From assembly GCA_021324015.1 (NCBI GenBank), contig JAJPJX010000068.1:56452-120451 (forward strand): a stretch of 64,000 nt of DNA, in the 5' to 3' direction. Under the pieces are notes generated by a model, which saw only the letters and a list, made by a program, of their open reading frames with translations, was not told where the DNA came from and did not search any database. Both the position numbers and the translations under genes were made by a program. This document shows positions 24,627 through 34,900 of the stretch, piece after piece. Origin of the DNA: Solibacteraceae bacterium (GTDB lineage Bacteria > Acidobacteriota > Terriglobia > Bryobacterales > Bryobacteraceae). The stretch's first letter is position 1. Each line of letters opens with the position of its first letter.

Positions 24627-26935
24627 TCCCCTCCGTCTCCGCCGGGCGGACCCGGCGATTGGGACGCTGTCAGATTCGGCACTGCTTCGCCTCTCCCCAT
24701 CTGGAAAGGCAGGCTGTGCACGATTCCCAGAATCAGGCTGGAGAACCGGTAATTTTCCTCAGCCATTTTATTACAGATCTGCTGGATGGCGGGGCGGTCG
24801 TAGGGCTCCAGACCGCGTCCCAGCGCATAGGTGAGCATTTTCTCCGTGAGGCAGCGGGCAAAAGCCGGGGCGTCCTTGCGGAGAATGGCCTTCAATCCCC
24901 CCGCTCCCGCGAACGACCGGCCGTCCGGAAGCGTGCCGGAGGCGTCCACCGGGAACTTTCCTTCGTGCGTGCGCCAGCGTCCGATGGCATCGTAATTTTC
25001 GAAGGCGAAGCCCAGCGGGTCCATGCGCATGTGGCAGGAAGCGCACACCGGCTTGGAACGATGCTGCTCAAACTGCTGGCGCACGGTGCCGTGCACGTTG
25101 ATCTGGCTTTCGTCGAGCGAGCCGGCATCCGGCGGCGGGGGCGGGGGCGGGTCGTCGAGGATGTTTTCCAGCAGAAATTTCCCGCGCAGCACCGGAGAGG
25201 TACGGTTGGGATACGAAGTCACCGTGAGGACGCTGGCTTGCGTGAGCACGCCTCCGCGCTCGTCTCCGGTGAGGGCAACGCGGCGGAACTGGTTTCCTTC
25301 GATTCCGGCAATGCCGTACAGCCTCGCCAGCCGCGCGTTCAGGAAGGTGTACCTGGCGTCGATGAAGTCCAGGATGCTGCGGTCCTCTTTCACGATGGAG
25401 TCGAAAAAGAGGCGGGTTTCCTGGCGCATGTCGCGCCGCAGGTCGTCGTTGAAGACGGCGAATTTCTCGGGATCCGGCTTGACGCTATCCAGGTTGCGCA
25501 GCTCCAGCCATTGCCCGGCGAAGTTGTCCACCAGGCGGCTGGACTTGGGATCTCGCAGCATGCGCAGGACCTCGGAGTCCAGCACTTCCGGGCGGCGCAG
25601 CGTGCCGCTGGCGGCGGCGTGAAACAATTCCTCGTCCGGGATGCTGCTCCACAGGAAGTAGGAGAGGCGCGAGGCGAGTTCGAACTCGCTCACCGGGTGG
25701 GCCGCCGGGCCGGGATCGCGCTCAATGCGGAACAGAAAGCGTGGGGACACCAGAATGGCTTCGAGCGCCACGCGGATGCCCTGTTCGAACGGGTCGCCCT
25801 GCTGGCGGGCCATGTCCACGAAGCTCAGCAGCCGGTCCACCTCCTGGTCGCTCACCGGGCCGCGCCAGGCGCGCCGCGCCAGGTTGGCGACCACATAGCG
25901 TGCGCATTCCGGCTGGTGGTGCCCGGGGGCGTGGCCGCACACGAAGATCTTCCAGTGGCCGGGGGGCAGAGGCGCCGGGTCCTGGTTGTAAGGCCCGCGC
26001 ACGTCGATATAGTCCACCTGCGTGTGTTCCCGGAACTTGGGATCGGGGTCATTGGAATTGATGCCGTCGCGCAGGATAGCCGCCTTGACCTGGTGCTGGC
26101 CCGCGGTGAGATGCACGCGCACTTCGAACATGCGCGCCTGGTCCCGCTTGATTTCCTGCTCGAACAGCTTGACCTGCTTGCCATCCAGCGCGAGCGAGAC
26201 CTGCAAGGGCTGATCGATTCCCTTGGGGCGCGGGCCGGAAAGCGAGATCAGGATGTCGTAGTCGCCACCGCGGGGAAAGGCGTGGGAGGCATCCAGGATG
26301 GGGCTGCCCTGCGCATGCGCGCCCACCCGCAGCCGCGCCAGCGTAGGCTTCACCGGCGTATCCACCACGATGGCCATGGTGGCCACCTTCTGGGCCGCCG
26401 CCAGATACTTCTCCAGTAGCACGGGCGAAAGGGAGAGCACATCGCCGATGTTGTCAAACCCGTAGCCTGAATCATCCGCCGGGAAGTCGTCGGCCGGGCG
26501 GAAGTTCACGCCCAGCAGATCGTGGACGGAGTTGTTGTACTCGAAGCGGTTCAGGCGGTGCGCGGTGAGACGTCCGGGATCCGGCTTGTGGTTGGCGTCG
26601 GGACGGTCCAACGCAGCCCGAATCCATTCGGTGACGCCGCGCACGTCGGCGGCATCCGGCCGGGGCAAGCCCTTGGGAGGCATCTGCCCCGTTTGGAGCT
26701 TCCGGAGCACGTGTTCCCACACGGCCGGGTCGCGCTCGACAGCCGCCGCGTCGGAATATGCCTCCAGATTCAGGTTGGCGGTGCGCGCCTTGGCGTTGTG
26801 GCACATCAAGCAGTGGCCCGCCAGAAAGGGCTTCACCTTCTGCTGGAAAAACTGCGCGTCGCCGGAGGACGCCGCCAAGACGCCCGTACCTACCCAGACA
26901 CTAAAACTCACAATCGGCAGAACACAAACTCGCAT
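24623..26935 (-). CDS. DUF1587/DUF1592/DUF1588/DUF1585 cytochrome-type protein
   Basis: A 770-residue secreted multi-domain protein. A signal peptide is followed by an N-terminal cytochrome-c-like segment with HCLMCH (C42, C45, H46) and the residues QMPPKGLPRP. Then come the domains usually named DUF1587, DUF1595, DUF1592, DUF1588 (around CASCHMRMDPLGFAFENYD, a second CxxCH) and DUF1585 at the end. The start ATG at 26935 is chosen because the signal peptide begins there; a longer frame starts with TTG and 25 extra residues. With DUF1552 it probably forms an extracytoplasmic redox complex of unknown role. Confidence 0.88.
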   Translation of the reverse strand: MRVCVLPIVSFSVWVGTGVLAASSGDAQFFQQKVKPFLAGHCLMCHNAKARTANLNLEAYSDAAAVERDPAVWEHVLRKLQTGQMPPKGLPRPDAADVRGVTEWIRAALDRPDANHKPDPGRLTAHRLNRFEYNNSVHDLLGVNFRPADDFPADDSGYGFDNIGDVLSLSPVLLEKYLAAAQKVATMAIVVDTPVKPTLARLRVGAHAQGSPILDASHAFPRGGDYDILISLSGPRPKGIDQPLQVSLALDGKQVKLFEQEIKRDQARMFEVRVHLTAGQHQVKAAILRDGINSNDPDPKFREHTQVDYIDVRGPYNQDPAPLPPGHWKIFVCGHAPGHHQPECARYVVANLARRAWRGPVSDQEVDRLLSFVDMARQQGDPFEQGIRVALEAILVSPRFLFRIERDPGPAAHPVSEFELASRLSYFLWSSIPDEELFHAAASGTLRRPEVLDSEVLRMLRDPKSSRLVDNFAGQWLELRNLDSVKPDPEKFAVFNDDLRRDMRQETRLFFDSIVKEDRSILDFIDARYTFLNARLARLYGIAGIEGNQFRRVALTGDERGGVLTQASVLTVTSYPNRTSPVLRGKFLLENILDDPPPPPPPDAGSLDESQINVHGTVRQQFEQHRSKPVCASCHMRMDPLGFAFENYDAIGRWRTHEGKFPVDASGTLPDGRSFAGAGGLKAILRKDAPAFARCLTEKMLTYALGRGLEPYDRPAIQQICNKMAEENYRFSSLILGIVHSLPFQMGRGEAVPNLTASQSPGPPGGDGGE

Positions 26936-27060
26936 CCCGAAATGCGTCCCTCGGCGGAACAAATCCCCGTCTGGCGCTGATCGCTTCGTAGAAAAAGACG
27001 ACAGAGCCAATCCTCAGGTAACCCGTATGACGAAGAATTGGGCCGCCGCTGGTAGGATAC

Positions 27061-27066
27061 TATACT
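27061..27066 (+). promoter_or_regulatory. -10-like hexamer just upstream of the O-antigen-ligase-like gene
   Basis: TATACT ends nine bases before the ATG at 27076, which predicts a 5' leader of only two or three bases. The intervening AAGG is a weak Shine-Dalgarno sequence. Confidence 0.4.
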
Positions 27067-27075
27067 TAAGGTTCG

Positions 27076-28311
27076 ATGGGTTCCCCCGAACCGGTTCTCC
27101 TGCGCGCGGCACGGTGGCTGACACTGGGCTCCGCGGTTTCCGTCCTGTTTTCCATCGCTGCCTGCCAGATTCTGCTGGCGCTGGCGTTGGCCGCGTTGTT
27201 GTTCTCCGGGGCGAAACTGCGCCTGCCGCCCATCTGGCTGCCCCTGGGTCTGTTCCTGCTGGCTACGTTGATTTCGCTGGCACTTTCGGACAACCCCACC
27301 TTAGGGCTGCCGCAGGTCCGCAAGTTCTACGTATTCCTGGAGTTGTTGGTCGTATTTTCCACCCTCAGGGACGTGGTGCTGATCCGGAGGCTGTTCCTGT
27401 GCTGGGCGGCGGTGGGCGCGGTGCTGGCGCTGCGCGGTTTCGTACAGTTTGCGGCCAAGGTGCGCGAGGCGCACGCGCTCGGGCAGAGCTTTTACGATTT
27501 CTACGTGCCGGCGCGCATTACGGGCTTCATGAGCCACTGGATGACCTACTCCGGGCAGGAAATGTTCATCCTGCTGATGCTGGCGGCCTTTCTGTTCTTT
27601 GCCCCGGGCACCGGAAGGCTGGCTTGGCTGTGGGGCGCCTGCGGCGTGCTGGTGGGTGTGGCGCTGGTGCTGGGATTCACGCGCAGCATCTGGTTGGCCA
27701 CGGCGGGCGCGGGGCTCTACCTGCTGTGGGGCTGGCGGCGCGCCGTTGCCCTGGCCACCCCTGCCCTGCTGCTGGCAGGCATCCTGGTCTCGCCGGGGTG
27801 GGTGAAAGAGCGCTTCCGATCGATTCTGCGGCCTTCCAAGGTGGATTCCAACGCCTTCCGCGTGGTGACCACGCGCACGGGCCTGGAAATGATTCGCGCG
27901 CATCCCTGGTTCGGCCTGGGGCCGGAGGAAGTGAAGTACCAATTCGACCGCTACGTGCCGCCGGACATTCCGCGCCCGCTGCCGGACGGCTGGTACGGAC
28001 ATTTGCACAACATCTATCTGCACTACGCGGCGGAGCGCGGCATTCCGGCGATGCTGATCCTGCTGTGGCTGCTGGGCCGCATCCTGTTCGACTTTCTGCG
28101 CGGCCTCAAAGGACTGCTCCCGGGACCGAGAGACGCGCGCTTCGTGCTGGCGGGCGGTGTGGCGGTGGTGCTCGCGGTCCTGCTGGAAGGTTTCTTCGAG
28201 CTGAACCTGGGCGACAGCGAGGTGCTGACCATGTTTCTGGTGGTGGTGGGCTGTGGCTACCTGGCGCTGGAGACGGCGCGCGGCCGGCGGGAGGAACGCG
28301 CGGTTGTTTGA
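27076..28311 (+). CDS. O-antigen ligase / polymerase-like membrane protein
   Basis: A 411-residue integral membrane protein with about ten to eleven hydrophobic helices. The large periplasmic loop (about 255-320) contains RTGLEMIRAHPWFGLGPEEV and YGHLHNIYLHYAAERGI, the GxGP and His motifs typical of the WaaL/Wzy superfamily. It probably attaches or polymerises surface glycans using undecaprenyl-diphosphate-linked donors. Its stop overlaps the next gene by eight bases. Confidence 0.85.
   Translation: MGSPEPVLLRAARWLTLGSAVSVLFSIAACQILLALALAALLFSGAKLRLPPIWLPLGLFLLATLISLALSDNPTLGLPQVRKFYVFLELLVVFSTLRDVVLIRRLFLCWAAVGAVLALRGFVQFAAKVREAHALGQSFYDFYVPARITGFMSHWMTYSGQEMFILLMLAAFLFFAPGTGRLAWLWGACGVLVGVALVLGFTRSIWLATAGAGLYLLWGWRRAVALATPALLLAGILVSPGWVKERFRSILRPSKVDSNAFRVVTTRTGLEMIRAHPWFGLGPEEVKYQFDRYVPPDIPRPLPDGWYGHLHNIYLHYAAERGIPAMLILLWLLGRILFDFLRGLKGLLPGPRDARFVLAGGVAVVLAVLLEGFFELNLGDSEVLTMFLVVVGCGYLALETARGRREERAVV
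28289..28296 (+). promoter_or_regulatory. Shine-Dalgarno sequence that decides a TTG start
   Basis: GGGAGGAA lies seven bases before TTG at 28304. No ATG or GTG nearby gives the Rossmann N-terminus, so this site fixes the start of the SDR gene inside the end of the upstream gene. Confidence 0.65.
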
Positions 28312-29026
28312 GCCATTGCGAGGACGGGAAATCGTGCTGGCGGGCGGCTCCGGCGGGCTGGGCTCGGCCATCACGGCGCAGTTGGCCACAGAGGGCGCGC
28401 GCTTGGTGCTGAGCTACTACTCGCAGCCGGAACGGGCGGTCGCGTGGAGCGCGGCGGCGAAACTGGTGATGGCCGATCTCACCCGGGCCGAAGACCGGCG
28501 ACGCCTGCTGGATGCTGCGCCGGCGCTCTACGGACTCGTAGTGCTGGCTGGAGATCCCGCGCGCGTCGCGGACCCGGCCGAAACGGAGGAGGCCATGCTG
28601 CGCTCCTGCCGGGTGAACTACATGGGGCCGATTCTGCTGGCGCGGGAGGCGGCCGACCGCATGCGGGCTTCCGGCACCGCGGGGGCCATCGTGCTGCTGG
28701 CCACCATGCAGGCGGTGGCCCTGTTCCCGGGTTCTACGGCCTATGCGGGGGGCAAGGCCGCGCTGCTGCATGCGGCGCGCATCCTGGCCAAGGAGTGCCG
28801 CGGTCCGGCGAATATCCGGGTGAACGTGGTGAACCCGGGAGTGACGGCGGCGGGGATGGCGGAGGCCAGCATCGCCGCGGGCAAGTACGACCGGTTCCTG
28901 AAGGAGGGCACGGTGGGGCGCTTCGGCCGGGCGGAGGACGTGGCCCGGGCGGTGCGGTTTTTCCTGGAGCCGGATAATTACGTGACCGGGCAGGTGCTCT
29001 CCGTGGACGGCGGAATCACCCTATAA
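28304..29026 (+). CDS. Short-chain dehydrogenase/reductase (TTG start)
   Basis: A 240-residue NAD(P)-dependent oxidoreductase. The nucleotide loop is AGGSGGLGSA near residue 13, the catalytic YxxxK is YAGGK near 145, and the C-terminal sequence GQVLSVDGG is typical of FabG-like SDRs. The NNAG-equivalent loop is altered to LAGDPA. The start is TTG at 28304, with GGGAGGAA seven bases upstream, inside the last eight bases of the O-antigen-ligase-like gene. Translational coupling suggests a role in surface glycan or lipid modification; this is inference. Confidence 0.85.
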   Translation: MFEPLRGREIVLAGGSGGLGSAITAQLATEGARLVLSYYSQPERAVAWSAAAKLVMADLTRAEDRRRLLDAAPALYGLVVLAGDPARVADPAETEEAMLRSCRVNYMGPILLAREAADRMRASGTAGAIVLLATMQAVALFPGSTAYAGGKAALLHAARILAKECRGPANIRVNVVNPGVTAAGMAEASIAAGKYDRFLKEGTVGRFGRAEDVARAVRFFLEPDNYVTGQVLSVDGGITL

Positions 29027-29033
29027 GCGGCCG

Positions 29034-31487
29034 CTATTCGGCGCGCAGGGCGGTCACCGGGTCCACGCGCGTGGCCCGCCAGGCTGGCACGTAACAGGCG
29101 GTCAGCGCGACCGCGGTGAGGAGCGCGGCGACCACCAGGTAGGTGGGCACGTCGGCTGCGCTGACGCCGAACAGCAGGTTGGTCAGCACGCGGGCGGCCG
29201 CCAGTGCGCCTGCCAGGCCAGCCGCCACCCCCCATCCCACCAGACCCATGCCCTCGCCCAGGACCTGGAGAAGCACATCCTGGGGCCGGGCGCCCAGGGC
29301 CATGCGGATGCCGATTTCCTGAACGCGCTGGCTCACCGAATACGAAATCACGCCATATAGCCCGACCGAGGCCAGCAGTAGCGCCAGTGCGCCGAAGATG
29401 CTCAGCAGCGCCGCGCCCATGCGCGGCGCCCACAGCGAGCGGTCGAGCACCTGAGGGACGGAACGGATGTTGGTGAGGAGCAGGTTGCGATCCAGGGCTT
29501 GCACCTGCGCGCGCACGCCTCCCAGGGCGCGCACCGGATCTCCGGAGGTCCGTGCATAGAGCGTCACGGACGGGGTGTAGTTTTGGCGCAGCGACAGGTA
29601 GACCATGGCCCGCGGGGGTTCGCCCAACTCCTGGTAACTGCTGTCCCGCGCAATACCCACGATCTGGTAGGAGTTCGCGTCGCCGAAAAAGCGGAAGCGC
29701 TTGCCGAGGGCCCCCGCCTCGGGACCCGGCCAGAAGCGGTGGGCCATGGACTCGTTGACCACGGCTACCGGCGGCGTATTGGACAGGTCCAGCAGGTTGA
29801 AATCCCGGCCCGCCGTGAGCGGAATGCGGAGCGTAGCGAAGTAGCCCGGCTCCACGCGGTTGACCAGCGTCAGCACCCCCTGTCCCTCCGAGGCGGAGGT
29901 TTCTCCCTCCACTACGATGGTGCGGGCCGTGGTGCTGTGGAAGGGCGGGTTGGTGGATAAAGTGGCCGCCTCCACGCCGGGCACACGCAGGGCGGCCTCC
30001 TGCGCCTGGCGGAAGAACTCCTGCGCGGCCGCCTCGCTGTGCTGGCGCGTGCCCAGGTTAAAGGAAACCACCAGGAGGTGGCCCGTGTCGAAGCCGAAAT
30101 TCAGGTGCCGGGCGTGTTCCAGACTTTTCACGAACAAGCCCGCGCCGGCCAGGGCGACGAAAGAAAGCGCTACCTGGATGATCACGAGCGCGCCGCGCAG
30201 GCCCATCCTGCGGTGCAGCGCACCGGTTTGTGCGCCGCGCTCTTTGAGCGACGTCATCAGGTTGGCCCGAGTGGTTTCAAGCGCCGGAGCCAGGCCGAAG
30301 ATCACGCCGGTAAACACGGAGAGCCCCAGCGTGAACATCAGGACGCTGGAATCGAGGCTGAGATCGAAATCGGCAGTGGTCAGCGAGGCGGGGCGGGCAG
30401 CCCACAGCAGGTCCCGCCCCCAGCGCGCGAAGATCAGGCCCAGCGCGCCGCCGCACAGCGAGAGCACCGTGCTCTCGGTGAGCAACTGGCGCACGACGCG
30501 CCAGCGTCCGGCGCCTAGCGAGAGGCGGATGGCGATTTCCTTGCTGCGGCCCATGGCCCGCACGAGCAGCAGGTTGGCGACATTGGCGCAGGCCACCAGC
30601 AAGACCAGGCCGACCACCGTCATGAGCACCCCGCCCGCGAGCACGAAATTGCCGCGCGAATTGGGGTGGATCACCGCTTGATCGAGCGGGATGAGGACCA
30701 CCGTGCGGCCCTGGTTATCGTCCGGATAGGCCTGCTCCAGCCGGTGCGCGATGGTTTTCATCTGCGCTTCGGCCTGTTTCATGTTCAGCCCCCGTTTCAG
30801 GCGGCCGATCGCCGTGAACAGGAGCGCGCGCCGCTGGCGGAACCAGGCGCTCATGGGCAGCACCTGGTCGTACATCATCATGGGCACCCAGATGTCCGCG
30901 CTGACCAGTGCGTTGGCGCCGTGGAAACCCTGCGGCGCCACGCCTACGATAGTGAACGGCCGGCCATTCAAGTCGAGCGTCCGGCCAGGGGCGCGCGGGT
31001 CCGCCCCCAGGCGCTGGCTCCAGAAGTTGTAGCTGACCACGGCCACGGGATGCGAGCCCGGCGTGCTGTCCTCCTCCGGCAGGAACGTCCGGCCGAGCAC
31101 CGGCTTCACGCCCAGCACGGCGAAGTAGTTGCCCGTCACGATCTGCCCGGCGATCTGCTCCGGCTGGCCTCCGGCGTTGAGGGTGAGCGGGATGGTGGAG
31201 TAGAGAACCAATCCGGAAAATACGCTGTTCTGATCGCGATATTCCTGATAATTCGGGTATGAGCAGAGAAAATATCCCGGATTTTTCCGGTCGAGCGTGT
31301 AGACGGAGACGAGTTCCGCGGGCCGCTCCATGGGCAGGGGCTTCAACAGGACCGCATGGATCACCGTGAAGATGGTGGTGTTGGCGCCGATGCCCAGCGC
31401 CAGCGAGAGGACGGAGACCACCGCGAACGCAGGGCTGCGCGGAAGGGTCCTGAAGGCATACAGGACATCCTGAAGAAAACTCGTCAT
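29034..31487 (-). CDS. ADOP-family ABC transporter permease (MacB/FtsX type)
   Basis: An 817-residue 'acidobacterial duplicated orphan permease'. It opens with DVLYAFRTLPRSPAFAVVSVL and GIGANTTIFTVIHAVLLKPLP. This is followed by a MacB-type periplasmic domain, FtsX helices at about 275-420, a second periplasmic domain, and C-terminal helices ending in CYVPAWRATRVDPVTALRAE. No ATP-binding subunit is adjacent, as is usual for this family. These permeases are thought to work with generic MacB-like ATPases; the substrate is unknown. The family is a good marker for Acidobacteriota. Confidence 0.93.
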   Translation of the reverse strand: MTSFLQDVLYAFRTLPRSPAFAVVSVLSLALGIGANTTIFTVIHAVLLKPLPMERPAELVSVYTLDRKNPGYFLCSYPNYQEYRDQNSVFSGLVLYSTIPLTLNAGGQPEQIAGQIVTGNYFAVLGVKPVLGRTFLPEEDSTPGSHPVAVVSYNFWSQRLGADPRAPGRTLDLNGRPFTIVGVAPQGFHGANALVSADIWVPMMMYDQVLPMSAWFRQRRALLFTAIGRLKRGLNMKQAEAQMKTIAHRLEQAYPDDNQGRTVVLIPLDQAVIHPNSRGNFVLAGGVLMTVVGLVLLVACANVANLLLVRAMGRSKEIAIRLSLGAGRWRVVRQLLTESTVLSLCGGALGLIFARWGRDLLWAARPASLTTADFDLSLDSSVLMFTLGLSVFTGVIFGLAPALETTRANLMTSLKERGAQTGALHRRMGLRGALVIIQVALSFVALAGAGLFVKSLEHARHLNFGFDTGHLLVVSFNLGTRQHSEAAAQEFFRQAQEAALRVPGVEAATLSTNPPFHSTTARTIVVEGETSASEGQGVLTLVNRVEPGYFATLRIPLTAGRDFNLLDLSNTPPVAVVNESMAHRFWPGPEAGALGKRFRFFGDANSYQIVGIARDSSYQELGEPPRAMVYLSLRQNYTPSVTLYARTSGDPVRALGGVRAQVQALDRNLLLTNIRSVPQVLDRSLWAPRMGAALLSIFGALALLLASVGLYGVISYSVSQRVQEIGIRMALGARPQDVLLQVLGEGMGLVGWGVAAGLAGALAAARVLTNLLFGVSAADVPTYLVVAALLTAVALTACYVPAWRATRVDPVTALRAE

Positions 31488-31968
31488 TCAGAGAACGATA
31501 CTCTTCAGGATAGCTTAACTAACTAGCGATTTTCGAGGTGGCGTAGCGCCACCATCGGTTTTCGAAGCAGGTGGCAGCGGCCTAAGGATCACGAACTGCA
31601 TGCCGCCGTGCCGCCCACGTTGCCGCGCCCGTCCGCGCGATCTGCCGGGGCGGCGATACCTCCCCGCGCGCATCGAACCGCTGCCGGTTCGCGCCCACGG
31701 TTCTCTTCCCGAAGGTGAACCCCCGCAGATTCATGCAGATCCACGTTTTCGGACGCTGCCAGGCTTGAGCTCAAGGGCGCATTAGCCGCCGGTCCAGACG
31801 GCGCTGCACCTCTTGCAAAATGAGAGTTCATGGACTTATTAGCTTGTTATTGGCGCCAGACTGGCGCTATAACTTTCTCCAACAATCTTCCTAAAATCCG
31901 AGGACCCAGGCCGGTCTTTGTCGGCATCGGTCCAGGGAGCTTGGCAAGAGCTTCCCAGGAGAATCTCT
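31488..31968. other. 481-base intergenic region upstream of the Oar-like receptor
   Basis: It lies between two divergent genes. Visible items are a perfect 7-bp inverted repeat GGTGGCG-TAG-CGCCACC (31537-31553), and a promoter with a dyad in its spacer at 31844-31873. The central 31570-31830 part is GC-rich with short open frames on both strands but no convincing gene; a 50-codon minus-strand frame starting near 31732 is possible but weak. I see no tRNA or other structured RNA. Confidence 0.5.
31844..31873 (+). promoter_or_regulatory. Promoter with a perfect dyad in the -35/-10 spacer
   Basis: -35 TTGTTA (31844-31849) and -10 TATAAC (31868-31873) are separated by 18 bases. The spacer holds the perfect 15-base palindrome GCGCCAG-A-CTGGCGC (31853-31867), which abuts the -10. 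An operator in this position is typical of repressors, or of MerR-type activators that act on long spacers. The transcript would start about 90 bases before the TonB receptor ATG. Confidence 0.55.
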
Positions 31969-34900
31969 ATGTCATGGCGCAGGGGGTTTAGTGTGTCTCT
32001 TTTGTCTTTGGTGTTCGGCGCCGGCGTGTTGCCGGCCCAGGACTACCGCGCAAAAGTTCAAGGCGTAGTTACGGATGCCAGCCAGGCTGCCGTGGTTGGC
32101 GCCAAAGTTGTGCTCCATAACGATAACACCGGAGTGGAGACCATCCAGAACACCAACGAAACGGGGCATTACGCCCTCGGCTTCGTGGATCCCGGAAAAT
32201 ACACCGTCTCTGTGGAGGCCACCGGTTTCAGCAAGTTTGTCCAGGAGAACGTGCAAGTCCAGGTGCGCGGCGATGTGACGGTGAATGCCGCGCTGGCCCT
32301 CGGCCAGGTAGTCGAAACCATCAACGTCTCGGAAACCGCCGCTGCTATCCAGTTCAACACCTCGACCATGGAACTGACGGTGGACCGCAAGATGCTGAAT
32401 GACCTCCCGGTCATGGCGCGCAACCCGTTCACGCTGGCGCTGCTCGATCCCGCGGTGGTGAACCGCTACTGGGATGTGGCGCACCGCAACCCCTTCTACA
32501 TGTGGTCTTCCAGCCAGCTTGATGTGGGCGGCAACACGATCATGCAGAACGATCTGTTAGTGGACGGCGCGCCGGTGCAGATCGGCGTGAAAGGATCCTA
32601 CGTGCCGCCTATGGACGCGGTCTCGGAGTTCTCCGTGCAGCAGAACAGCGTGGACGCGGAATTCGGACACAGCGGCGGCGGCATCTTGAGCGTCGGGATG
32701 AAGTCGGGGACCAATGAGTTCCACGGAACCGTCTACTATTTCGGGCGCAATCCGGCCCTGAACGCCCGCACCAATTCCGTCTCCAACACACCGAACCTGG
32801 TGCGCAACAATATCTGGGGCTTCACGCTGGGCAATCCGATCAAGAAGAACAAGCTGTTTGCTTTTACTGCATATGAAGGCTGGCGTTGCATGGAGCCCAA
32901 CTACACCCTCCGCACCATGCCCACGGACCTGGAGCGCACCGGCGATTTCTCCAGGACCATGAGCATCTACGGCGGGATCCGGCCGATCTACGATCCTTGG
33001 ACCACGCAGTTCAATCCCACTACCGGCGCGGTTGTCCGCCAGCCGTTCGCGGGCAACATCATCCCGCAAAGCCGCATCGATCCGACTGCGGCGCGCTTCA
33101 TGCAGGACATCTGGAAGCCAAACAATCCGGGCGACGACATCACCGGCGTGAATAACTACAAGATCAGCTACGGCTGGCCGCAGAAGTACTACAACGTCTC
33201 CGAGCGGGCGGACTGGAACATCACCGACAAGTGGAAGGTGTTCGGGCGCTTCTCGCGCGTGCGGACCACCCTGGACACCACCCAGTACGTGAACTCGCCG
33301 GCCATGAAGAACGACAACGGCGGTCAAATGAACAACCACAGCATCGCGGGCGACATGGTGTACACGCTCAACCCCACCACGGTGCTCAACTTCCGCATGG
33401 GCTTCGCGTCGCTGCAAGATGACTACATCGCGCCCAAGCAAGCGATCGGCGCCAGCGGTCTGGCACAGTTCTGGCCCAATAACCCGTGGTACCAGCCCTA
33501 TATCGGCCAAATGCCGGCAGTCTATTATCCGTCCCTGTCGGTGGGCGGCGGCACCTACGGCATGGGCAGCTACTGGATCCAGCATCCGCGCCACTGGACC
33601 TATGACGGCAGTATCCACAAGACCAAGGGCATGCACAGCATGAAGGCCGGCGTCGCCTACCGCCAGCACAAGGCGGACGGGATGTTCCCCAACCTGATGA
33701 ACTTCAACTTCCAGCAGGCCCTCACCGCCGATACGTTCAACAATCCGGATTTGAAGCGCAGCGGCAGCGACTGGGCCACGTTCCTGCTGGGCGCGCTAGA
33801 CCCGAATTCCAACGCCAGCACGTACCCGTACCAGTATTTCCGGGAGAACTTCTTCGCCCTGTTTTTCCAGGACGACGTGAAGCTCTCGCGCCGGATCACC
33901 CTGAACCTGGGTTTGCGTTATGAGTACGAGACCGCTCCGTTTGACGAGCAGGATCGGGTTTCGCGGTACCTGGATCTGACCAAACCAATCCCCGAGTTCC
34001 AGAGCAATCCGCCACAACTGCCGGCGCAGGTGGTGCAAAACCGCCAGGTCGCGCCCATCTACAACGGCGCCTGGATCTTTGCGGACGGCTCCAATCGCCA
34101 GGTTTACCACACGCAGCGGTTTACGCTCGAGCCTCGCGTGGGCATCGCCATCCGGATTAACGACAAGACCGCATTCCGCGCCGGCTATGCACGCTACGTG
34201 GTGCCACCGGTGCTAACCCAGAACACGCTGGCCAGCGGCGTCCTGCCGATGGCGGGTTACAGCCAGACCACCACGGTAGCGCCGATTTTGAACGGCGTGC
34301 CACAGGCGGTTTTGAGCAATCCATTCCCCAGCACGAACCCTCTGATCCTGCCGCTCCAGAAATCGCTGGGGACCTACACGAACCTGGGGAACGCCGTCTC
34401 CTTCTTTGCCCAGGACATGCATACGGCGGTGAACGACCGCTGGAACTTCTCCGTGCAGCGCGAGTTGCCGGCAGAGTTCAAGCTAGATTTCACGTTCTTC
34501 ATGAACTTCGGCCATAACCTGCCGTATAGCAAGCCGCTAAACATGGCGGACCCGAACATCTGCTACACCATCAAGGCGCAGTGTGACGCCACGGTAGCGA
34601 ATCCGTTCTACCAGATCCTGACTCCGCAGACGTTCCCGGGCTCGCTGCGGAATCAGCCGACCGTCACCGTAGGCAGCCTGCTGACGCCCTATCCGCAATA
34701 TGGAAGCATCGGCCAGACTAACACGAACGGTATTCTGGACCGCTACAAGGCGCTCCAACTGCGCGTCGAGAAGCGCTATAGCCAGGGCTTCAGTCTGCTG
34801 GTGGCTTACAACTACAACCAGGAGAAACTCTACAACTTTTTCAACCCCATCGACCAGTACAACGACCATTTCACCTATCTCGACAACTACTGGCCGCGTC

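Noticed and set aside
31589..31831. Short open frames on both strands between the ADOP and TonB receptor genes
   Set aside because: Composition is random-looking, with no Shine-Dalgarno sequence, signal, or conserved motif; not enough support for a gene.
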